Shown here: piece after piece, positions 53,320-64,000 of the stretch
Layout of the letters: each line of letters opens with the position of its first letter
Position numbering within the stretch: position 1 is the stretch's first letter
Source: Roseibium album
GTDB taxonomy: Bacteria > Pseudomonadota > Alphaproteobacteria > Rhizobiales > Stappiaceae
NCBI RefSeq assembly: GCF_001404515.1
Contig: NZ_CXWE01000005.1
Coordinates: 124,001-188,000 of the forward strand
Length of the DNA: 64,000 nucleotides
Reading direction: 5' to 3'
Program-made: the position numbers and the translations under genes
The notes under the pieces: model-generated
The model's input: only the letters and a program-made list of their open reading frames with translations
Told to the model about the DNA's origin: nothing
The model's database searches: none

Positions 53320-55751
53320 TGGCGTTCGACAAAACTGTCGATGACTTTCTTCATTCCGGCCTTTTCGAAATCGACCGTCAGCTTGTTTCCCTCTATGGCC
53401 GTGATGGCGCCATATCCGAACTTGATGTGGAACACCCTTTCTCCGAGTGAATAGGCTGAAGGTGTTTCGCTGACTGACTTTGCAACCAGTTCGCCCTCGA
53501 TGGTCAACGGGCCCTGGCGTTTCATGCGCGCGGACTGATACCCGCGTCCGCCTTCCGAAAAACCGTCGTTCGACTTCTTGGCCCGTTGCGCGCGCTGCCA
53601 GCCGGGCGTCGAGTAGCTGCCACGTTCGAACGGGTCATTGGTATCGAACCGCGAGGGACCGTATCCGCCACCGGCATACCCGCCGTAGTTGGACGATGGT
53701 TCCGCGATCTCGACATGGTCCGCCGGCAGCTCGTCAAGAAACCTCGAAGGAACCGTGGACTGCCACAGCCCGTGAATTCTCCTGTTGGAGGCGAAATAGA
53801 GCTTGGCGCGCCGCTTGGCCCGTGTAATGCCGACATAGGCAAGGCGGCGTTCTTCTTCGAGGCCCGCCCGGCCACTTTCATCGAGCGACCTTTGGTGAGG
53901 AAAGAGCCCCTCTTCCCACCCCGGCAGAAACACCGTATCAAATTCCAGACCCTTGGCGGAATGCAGCGTCATGATCGAGACGGCATCACTGGCGTCCGCA
54001 CTGTCCCGGTCCATCACCAGCGAGATATGCTCAAGAAAACCCGCCATGGACTCAAATTCTTCCATTGAGCGGATCAGTTCCTTCAGGTTGTCGAGACGCC
54101 CTGGAGCCTCGGCCGATCTGTCCAGTCGCCACATTTCCGTATAGCCGCTCTCGTCCAGAATGATCTCGGCCAGTTCGGTATGTTTGAGCTGCTCCAGCTG
54201 ACGTCGCCAACGCTCGAAATTGTCGAGCACGGTCTTCAGAGAATTGCGCGGTTTGGGCTTCAGTTCCTCTGTGTCGATGAGTTGCTGCGCTGCCTGGGTC
54301 AGCGGAATCCGCTCCGCTCTTGCCAGGCCATGCACCAGCTTCAGGGTCGCATCGCCGAGACCACGCTTCGGCGTATTGACGATCCTCTCGAAGGCGAGAT
54401 CGTCTGCGGGCTGCGCAACACAACGGAAATAGGCAAGCGCATCGCGTATCTCCATGCGCTCATAAAACCGCGGACCACCGATCACCCGGTAATTGAGGCC
54501 AAGCGTGACGAACCGTTCCTCGAATTCACGCATCTGGAACGAAGCCCGCACAAGGACTGCCATGCCGTTGAGAGAATGGCCCTTGGCTTGAAGTGCTTCG
54601 ATCTCGTCGCCGATGGTCCTCGCTTCCTCTTCGGAATCCCAGACCGACGCGACCGAGACCAGATCGTGGTCCGGTTCCTCAAAATCGGTGAAAAGCGTTT
54701 TGCCGAGACGGCCCTCATTGAAGGAAATCAGATGTGACGCTGATGCCAGAATATGGCTGGTCGACCGATAATTCCGCTCCAGCCTGACCACCGTTGCACC
54801 CTTGAAATCGTGCTCGAAGCGCAGGATGTTGTCGACTTCGGCGCCGCGCCAGCCGTATATCGACTGGTCGTCATCGCCGACACAGCAGACATTCGGGTTG
54901 CCCTGGGCCAGAAGGCGCAGCCACAGATACTGGGCAATGTTGGTGTCCTGATATTCGTCCACCAGCATGTAGCGGAAGCGGCGCTGGTAGTCCTTGAGCA
55001 GGTCGGGCTGGGTCTTGAAGAGCGTGATCACGTGCAGCAGCAGGTCACCGAAATCGGCGGCATTGAGGATCGACAGGCGTTCCTGGTATTCCTCGTAAAG
55101 CCTGCGCCCCTTGCCATTGGCGAATGCGCGCGCTTCGCCTTCCGGAACCTGGTCCGGTGTCAGCGCCCGGTTTTTCCAGCCGTCCAGGATTCCGGCAAAG
55201 GCCTTGGCGGTCCAGCGCTTGTCGTCGAGACCTTCCGCCTGGATGATCTGTTTGATCAGGCGGATCTGGTCGTCCGTGTCGAGGATGGAAAAACTGGATT
55301 TCAGTCCGACAAGTTCCGCATGCCTGCGCAGGATCTTCACGCAGATCGAGTGGAAGGTTCCCAGCCACGCCATGCCTTCCACGTTTCCGCCGACAAAGCC
55401 CGCGATACGTTCCTTCATCTCACGCGCGGCCTTGTTGGTGAAGGTCACGGCGAGAATCTCGGACGGACGGGCACGGCCGGTTGCCAGGATATGTGCGATC
55501 CGGGTCGTCAGGACACGGGTTTTACCAGTTCCGGCACCGGCCAGCACAAGAACCGGTCCTTCCGTCGTTTCAACGGCAAGTGCCTGTTCCGGATTCAGCC
55601 CGGCCAGATAATCCGGGGCCTGCCTGGCTGCCATCGCCCTTGCCGCGATACCACCTTGCGGGCGCGGCGGCACAGGTGACGTGTCCTGCCGCGCAACGTT
55701 CGGCTGAAAGGGATCGTCGAAGGAATCGTCATACCCGCCCGGGTCTGCCAT
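53316..55751 (-). CDS. uvrD: UvrD/PcrA-type DNA helicase
   Basis: 811 residues of SF1A helicase. VLAGAGTGKTRVLTTRIAHI is Walker A; YMLVDEYQDTNIAQYLWLRL is motif II (DEYQ); VCCVGDDDQSIYGWRGAEV is motif III. The C-terminal 130 residues include a Gly-rich linker (YGGYAGGGYGPS) and a Tudor-like end (VFHIKFGYGAITAIEGNKLT). It unwinds DNA in excision and mismatch repair. The last codons VERH-stop run into the MITE-like terminal repeat, whose CTAG supplies the stop. Confidence 0.95.
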   Translation of the reverse strand: MADPGGYDDSFDDPFQPNVARQDTSPVPPRPQGGIAARAMAARQAPDYLAGLNPEQALAVETTEGPVLVLAGAGTGKTRVLTTRIAHILATGRARPSEILAVTFTNKAAREMKERIAGFVGGNVEGMAWLGTFHSICVKILRRHAELVGLKSSFSILDTDDQIRLIKQIIQAEGLDDKRWTAKAFAGILDGWKNRALTPDQVPEGEARAFANGKGRRLYEEYQERLSILNAADFGDLLLHVITLFKTQPDLLKDYQRRFRYMLVDEYQDTNIAQYLWLRLLAQGNPNVCCVGDDDQSIYGWRGAEVDNILRFEHDFKGATVVRLERNYRSTSHILASASHLISFNEGRLGKTLFTDFEEPDHDLVSVASVWDSEEEARTIGDEIEALQAKGHSLNGMAVLVRASFQMREFEERFVTLGLNYRVIGGPRFYERMEIRDALAYFRCVAQPADDLAFERIVNTPKRGLGDATLKLVHGLARAERIPLTQAAQQLIDTEELKPKPRNSLKTVLDNFERWRRQLEQLKHTELAEIILDESGYTEMWRLDRSAEAPGRLDNLKELIRSMEEFESMAGFLEHISLVMDRDSADASDAVSIMTLHSAKGLEFDTVFLPGWEEGLFPHQRSLDESGRAGLEEERRLAYVGITRAKRRAKLYFASNRRIHGLWQSTVPSRFLDELPADHVEIAEPSSNYGGYAGGGYGPSRFDTNDPFERGSYSTPGWQRAQRAKKSNDGFSEGGRGYQSARMKRQGPLTIEGELVAKSVSETPSAYSLGERVFHIKFGYGAITAIEGNKLTVDFEKAGMKKVIDSFVERH

Positions 55752-56001
55752 GATTTACTGGTCCAGTTGCGTAAGAGCGCTCAAGGTCAGACGGATGTGC
55801 CTAAACTTTTCGAGCATCATTCGGCATTCTATTCAATGCAGGATGTTCGAATGAGAACAATATAGCAACAAACTCGCTCTGGCGAGACAGAAAACCAAGA
55901 TTTCGTGGGGACAAAAAAGCCTGTGAAATCTGCAAACGACTTCCCGGAGCAATCAATCCGCACTGAACTTCGGCAAACAGGCTTCAGACGTCTTCAGGGA
56001 C
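55752..56001. other. Intergenic region upstream of uvrD
   Basis: About 250 bases between the uvrD start and the terminator of the chemoreceptor gene, locally AT-rich around 55830-55900. It should hold the uvrD promoter. I see no reading frame with an SD, no repeat and no RNA gene. Confidence 0.35.
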
Positions 56002-56039
56002 AAAAAATCCCGGTCTGCCGTTTTGCGGCAAACCGGGAT
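56002..56039 (-). terminator. Rho-independent terminator of the chemoreceptor gene
   Basis: Reverse-strand ATCCCGGT...TGCCG pairs with CGGCA...ACCGGGAT around a short A-rich loop, followed by TTTTTTG. It lies about 50 bases after the stop of the chemoreceptor gene. Confidence 0.85.
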
Positions 56040-56087
56040 CACAGCGCTTCCATGTTGGGGTGAAGCGGTCAATATTCCGATGAAGCT

Positions 56088-58145
56088 TTATGCAGCCTCT
56101 TCGGAACGGACCTCTTCCAGGAAGCGATTGACGGATTCGGAAAGGTTCGTGGCGACCTCGCCGAGTTGCTCGGCAGACATGCTGAGCGTTTCGGACTTCT
56201 GACGTGTCTGGTCAATCGACCCCGAGACACCGGTGACATTGGTTGCAGCCGCAGTGGCACCGTCAGACGCATACGTGATGCTCTGGGTAATCTCGCTGGT
56301 GGCGGCATTCTGCTCGTCCACCGACACCGCGATGGTCTCGCTGACGGAGCGCACCTCCTCGATTCTCTCGACGATTGACCGGATTGCCGCGACAGACTTC
56401 TGCGTGGAAGCCTGAACACCGGAAATTTGGCTTGCGATCTCGTCAGTCGCCTTGGCTGTCTGGGTGGAGAGTTCCTTCACCTCCGCTGCAACCACGGCAA
56501 AACCCTTGCCCGCTTCCCCGGCTCTGGCAGCCTCGATGGTGGCATTCAACGCCAGCAGATTGGTCTGTTCGGCAATTGCGCGGATGATCTCGACAACTTC
56601 ACCGATCTTGTCCGCCGTCTCGGCCAGCAGCGAAATGTCCTTGTCGGCAGAAACAGCCGTTTCAGCTGCAACCGAGGAGATTTCGGTGGCGGATGCCGCC
56701 TGGCGCGAGATTTCGCCGATCGACGCGGACAATTCCGCTGCTGCCGACGCTACCGTCTGCACATTGGCACTTGCTTCTTCGGTCGCTGAATTTGCAGCAC
56801 TCGCACTTTCGTCAGCGTGCAATGCAATCTGGACCAGTTCGGAGGCATTTTCGCGAACGCCTTCCGATTCCGAGGAAAGCTGCGCCTGAATGGCGGAGAC
56901 AGATTCCTCGAAATGATGGATCGCACTTTCCATCTGCTCAGCCCGCCTGCGGCGCTGGGCACGCCCGGCTTCGGCTTCTTCCTCCAGTTCCTTCTGGCGG
57001 ATCTGATTATCCCGGAAAATTTCGGATGCCCGCGCGATATCGCCGATTTCATCCGGACGATCCGTATCGGAAACAGTCACGTCCAGGTTGCCATCCGCGA
57101 GACTTGAGATGGTATCGCGCTGGCGGCCGAGCGTCCGGGTAATCGACGTCACCTGGTAGAACACCAGTACAAGGACGAGGCCTGTCAGTACCACCGCAAT
57201 AACCGTGAGCCAGAAGATCTGATTATCGAGAGCGGCGGTATCAGCGTCCGCTGCAGCCTCGGCCCGGTGGATCAATTCGTCTGAAAACGCCTTCATCAGG
57301 TTGAGGCGCTTGGTCGCCGTGGCGAACCAGACAGCACCTTCGACTCCCTTTGCATCCTTTGTTTCCGGCAGATCCTGAATTATGTATCGCCATTCCAGGG
57401 CCTTATCGACATCCGGCCCCTTCACCATGTCTTTCCACATGGCTTTTTGCTCTTTCAGGGCAACCGATTTGAATTCCTTCAAAAAGGCATGCTCGCCGCC
57501 ATAGCTTGCAATGACCTTCTTGAAGAGGCCCATGTCTATCTCGCCCGTTGTATTGAATACATTCAGAAAAGCTGCACCGTTGGCACGTTCGAGACCGCCG
57601 GACTCCATGGCTTCGACGATCGTCAGGTAAGGCAGCAGCTCAGCAGTGATTTCTTTCGAGGGGCTGGATTCCGTCGTGATACCAACGACGTGAATGAGTT
57701 CCTCGATCTCGTGCGAATAACCTTTCAGGACATCGGCAACAGAGAACTGTCTTGCATCGATGGACTTGCGGAATTTTTCGGTTTTGTGAACCTCTTCGGC
57801 CACATGCTGGAGATCTTCCAGCAAGACTTGATCATTCAGGTCGAGAGCGGCGAGGTGATCGTCGAATATTTTCAAGGCAGCATCGGATTTCGGGCGCTGT
57901 TCATCAAGCTTCGCCATGATCGCCGGATCATAGTCGGACTTGATGTAGCTCACGCTCATGCCGCGTTCTTTTTGCAGCTCGTGAATCAGATTACCGGAAT
58001 CCTCGGCGATCCGTGTAAGCGGCTTCATGAATTCGTGGTGCGATCGCTCGATGACCTTTTCAGCAACGCTGAGCGCCGCAAAGCCGATCACCGCCAGCAT
58101 CGGCACTCCTGCAAGCACCGCGATCTGCAGTTTGATCCGTTTCAT
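56088..58145 (-). CDS. Methyl-accepting chemotaxis protein with NIT domain
   Basis: 685 residues. An N-terminal helix ([20 protein letters not shown]) leads into a NIT (nitrate/nitrite-sensing type) periplasmic domain, whose hallmark is [16 protein letters not shown] near residue 52-67. A second helix ([20 protein letters not shown]), HAMP, and the signalling domain follow, with [22 protein letters not shown] and [13 protein letters not shown] at the hairpin tip. It ends in EEVRSEEAA. Nitrate or nitrite is a guess from the domain name. Confidence 0.9.
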   Translation of the reverse strand: MKRIKLQIAVLAGVPMLAVIGFAALSVAEKVIERSHHEFMKPLTRIAEDSGNLIHELQKERGMSVSYIKSDYDPAIMAKLDEQRPKSDAALKIFDDHLAALDLNDQVLLEDLQHVAEEVHKTEKFRKSIDARQFSVADVLKGYSHEIEELIHVVGITTESSPSKEITAELLPYLTIVEAMESGGLERANGAAFLNVFNTTGEIDMGLFKKVIASYGGEHAFLKEFKSVALKEQKAMWKDMVKGPDVDKALEWRYIIQDLPETKDAKGVEGAVWFATATKRLNLMKAFSDELIHRAEAAADADTAALDNQIFWLTVIAVVLTGLVLVLVFYQVTSITRTLGRQRDTISSLADGNLDVTVSDTDRPDEIGDIARASEIFRDNQIRQKELEEEAEAGRAQRRRRAEQMESAIHHFEESVSAIQAQLSSESEGVRENASELVQIALHADESASAANSATEEASANVQTVASAAAELSASIGEISRQAASATEISSVAAETAVSADKDISLLAETADKIGEVVEIIRAIAEQTNLLALNATIEAARAGEAGKGFAVVAAEVKELSTQTAKATDEIASQISGVQASTQKSVAAIRSIVERIEEVRSVSETIAVSVDEQNAATSEITQSITYASDGATAAATNVTGVSGSIDQTRQKSETLSMSAEQLGEVATNLSESVNRFLEEVRSEEAA

Positions 58146-58564
58146 ATTGGTGTCCCCTCCAGAACAGAGATCTTGACCCCAAATTGCCGCGAACGCCTTA
58201 CCTGTTACTTAACGTCAGATACAAACTTGACAAAATACGACGGCCTTTTCACAGAATGTCAAATGAATCAATTTCAGGTGGTATAATTATTTTGAATTAC
58301 CTAAGTATTTTTGCCCATCCGGCAAATCGCAGGGCGAGAGTCGACCACGGATAACTCAACGCATCGGGAAGTTTTTTGCGCGGCTGACTTTGATCGCAGC
58401 CACCTGTAATATTCCGGCACAACCAACAAATGACCATTTGTTCACCGAGTGAGAACGCGTGTCGTCTTCAAGCACCCGGATGCGTTCATCCAGTCGTAAA
58501 GGGCAAGGAAATTCAGAACGCTCGCGAAACAGAAACACCAACCCAGTGACCTTGCCCGTCCTGT
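58146..58564. other. Intergenic region upstream of the chemoreceptor gene
   Basis: About 420 bases, AT-rich near 58260-58310. On the reverse strand TTGACA (58262-58257) is followed after 19 bases by TATTTT, a weak promoter candidate for the chemoreceptor. A 61-codon reverse frame at 58356-58541 lacks an SD and I do not call it. Confidence 0.35.
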
Positions 58565-62409
<3,845 letters not shown>

Positions 62410-62478
62410 GAAGGCGAGCTCCTCGGACTTTGTTGCAGCCCACCATAACAGTGGACCGAGTCGTCTTTCCAGAACCCG

Positions 62479-63336
62479 TTAGATACTCCTGAATGCGCGG
62501 CTAATCCAGCTGCCAGAATCTTCTGAAGGCTGATAGCCGCCTTTATTCAGAAGCGAATAGGCATCCTTGTACCATTGCGTATCCGGATAGTTGTGACCGA
62601 GCACGGCCGCAGCGGTCTGGGATTCGTTGACCACACCAAGTGCGTAATAGGCTTCCGTCAAACGGAAAAGCGCTTCTTCGACATGGCGGGTGGTCTGAAA
62701 CTCGACGACGACCGCCCTGAACCGGTTGATCGCGGCAACATAGTTGCGCCGCTTCAGGTAGTAACGGCCAACCTGCATTTCCTTGCCGGCGAGCTGGTCT
62801 TCAACGATCCGCAATTTTTCTTCCGCATCCGGTGTATATTCGGATTCCGGAAAACGCTGGATAAGTTCGGTAAAGGCCCCTGCCGCTCTGCGGGTAACCG
62901 CCTGATCCCGGGTGATATCAGGCATCTGGCGGAAGTAGCTCTGCCCGGCGAGATAAAGCATATAGGCTGAATCCTCATCGCCGGGATAAAGGGTCACAAA
63001 CCGTCGCGCAGCCGTAACGGTCTCCGGATACTTGCCGCGCGAATAATTCAGAAACGCCAGGTTGACGAGCGACTTCTTGGAATATTCCGAGTAAGGATAA
63101 AGCTTGTCGATTTCCTCGAACTTCTCGGTCGAATCCCGAAGTTTGCCCTGCGCGCGCAACGCCAGACCTTCGTTAAAGAGAACTTCCGGCGGCGTATCGT
63201 TCAACGCAAGTTCGTCCAGATCTTCCTTTCCGCTACAGGCGACAAGAAGAATCGGCGCTGCAAGAACAGCCATTCTCAGCAAAGATTTCACCCAATCGGT
63301 CCTGCTCAAACCAGAACCAGTTGCAATTCCGTTCAC
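62479..63336 (-). CDS. bamD: Outer membrane assembly lipoprotein BamD
   Basis: About 285 residues. A lipobox in APILLVACSG makes the mature N-terminal Cys lipidated and outer-membrane anchored. Five TPR-like repeats follow (VLFNEGLALRAQGKLRDSTE, then SLVNLAFLNYSRGKYPETVT). It is part of the BAM complex that inserts outer-membrane proteins. GTG 63336 has GGGAG seven bases upstream; ATG 63366 is in frame but without a good SD. The gene lies between lpxC and recN. Confidence 0.92.
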   Translation of the reverse strand: MNGIATGSGLSRTDWVKSLLRMAVLAAPILLVACSGKEDLDELALNDTPPEVLFNEGLALRAQGKLRDSTEKFEEIDKLYPYSEYSKKSLVNLAFLNYSRGKYPETVTAARRFVTLYPGDEDSAYMLYLAGQSYFRQMPDITRDQAVTRRAAGAFTELIQRFPESEYTPDAEEKLRIVEDQLAGKEMQVGRYYLKRRNYVAAINRFRAVVVEFQTTRHVEEALFRLTEAYYALGVVNESQTAAAVLGHNYPDTQWYKDAYSLLNKGGYQPSEDSGSWISRAFRSI

Positions 63337-63557
63337 ACCCATACTCCCGAGCTGTTTCCAGCCCATGCGGCCGCGCAGGTTTTTCGGCCTTATGATTCAT
63401 TGACAGGAGTGTTTATCGGAATTCCCCTGTCCCCGTCACGTCCTCAACGGCCATCTGACGGTTTTTTTGAGCATTTTTATGGCAACATGCCCAAATTGCA
63501 GTGAATTCTGAAGAAACAGACAGGCCGCCTCAATAAGACAGCCGTTTATCAGGAAAT

Positions 63558-64000
63558 TCAGGAAACGTCGGGCCCGAAAGCAGCAGCTGCCGCAAGACCA
63601 CCCTTGCCGACCTGACCGACCTGCCGGAATGCAGGTGCCTCAACGATCTCGAAGGCACTCGGGTCTTCGAACAACTTGACCAGAATGGAGTGGTTCATCT
63701 TGTGGCCACCCTTGTAGGACCGATACATCCCGAGAAATGGCAGACCAGCCAGCGCAAGATCGCCAACGGCATCCAGAGCCTTGTGACGGGCGAACTCATC
63801 CGGCCAGCGAGTGCCTTCCGGATTCAGAACCTTGTCGTCGGAAATTGCCACGGAGTTTTCCAGGGATGACCCAAGAGCAAATCCCATTTTCCAGAGCTGC
63901 TCGACGTCCTTGACATTCCCGAACGTCCGGGCGCGCGAAAGGTCGTCACGGAAGACTTCGGGCGTCATCTCGGAAACATATTGCTGACGGCCGATGACCG
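63558..64000 (-). CDS. lpxC: UDP-3-O-acyl-N-acetylglucosamine deacetylase, C-terminal part
   Basis: The N terminus lies outside the window; about 147 codons are visible, beginning VIGRQQYVSEMTPEVFRDDL. HKALDAVGDLALAGLPFLGM holds the conserved zinc-site His and Asp, and GHKMNHSILVKLF the catalytic His. It catalyses the committed step of lipid A synthesis. The stop is 190 bases upstream of the bamD start region. Confidence 0.94.
   Translation of the reverse strand, partial: VIGRQQYVSEMTPEVFRDDLSRARTFGNVKDVEQLWKMGFALGSSLENSVAISDDKVLNPEGTRWPDEFARHKALDAVGDLALAGLPFLGMYRSYKGGHKMNHSILVKLFEDPSAFEIVEAPAFRQVGQVGKGGLAAAAAFGPDVS

Noticed and set aside
54753..55679. 308-codon forward reading frame
   Set aside because: Antisense to uvrD; shadow frame.
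58356..58541. 61-codon reverse frame
   Set aside because: No SD and no family match; sits in an AT-rich intergenic region.

Overview
This window reads as chromosomal DNA of a marine-type alphaproteobacterium in or near the Hyphomicrobiales, plausibly Stappiaceae (Roseibium/Labrenzia-like); the family is inferred from gene content, not proven. The pointers are a circularly permuted two-piece tmRNA next to an alpha-type SspB, the lpxC-bamD-recN-ligA order, small DUF4169, DUF1127 and RHH genes, and a degP-DUF2065-hflC-hflK block. There is no rRNA, no tRNA that I could find, no CRISPR and no intact transposase. Most of the window is ordinary core genome with small accessory genes between.

Left part (1-13.8 kb): a PPOX-family fragment, a pirin, a GNAT-NUDIX fusion, PhzF, an EamA exporter and a GST. 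Next is an operator-controlled arsR-SRPBCC-DUF899 operon, then a three-gene cassette of small membrane protein, ECF sigma factor with Cys motifs, and an 83-residue protein. A VPxPA-CTERM surface protein, small unknowns and a two-domain AAA ATPase follow.

Middle (13.8-36.5 kb): leuA sits behind a leucine-rich leader peptide (attenuation). A TetR gene and a tautomerase-like gene share a divergent promoter with three palindromic operators. Then come two GNAT paralogs, divergent miaA/serB, the envelope protease/quality-control cluster degP-DUF2065-hflC-hflK, folA (TTG start), TfoX/DUF2461, a serine hydrolase, a Tat-exported multicopper oxidase and thyA. A marR gene is flanked by two matching operators; the membrane gene downstream of it carries an in-frame amber codon. 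ssrA (tag ANDNYAMDNAVAA) is followed directly by sspB, whose product delivers that tag to ClpXP.

Right part (36.5-64 kb): a secreted EF-hand protein converges on a giant AsmA protein that apparently starts at CTG. Then a D-lactate-dehydrogenase-type flavoprotein, a hotdog thioesterase, a ClC channel, aminopeptidase P, a DUF1127 protein, prmA, a TPR protein and an OmpR-type two-component pair divergent from a degenerate-EF-hand protein with a CtrA-like box. A 269-bp MITE-like element with 34-bp terminal inverted repeats abuts uvrD and supplies its stop codon. An NIT-domain chemoreceptor, ligA, recN, bamD and the 3' end of lpxC close the window.

The best candidates for new biology are the leuA leader, the MITE at uvrD, the MarR regulon with its amber-interrupted target, the operator arrays, the ECF cassette and the GNAT-NUDIX fusion. 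Start codons were chosen by Shine-Dalgarno (SD) spacing and family alignment from memory; no database search was run.
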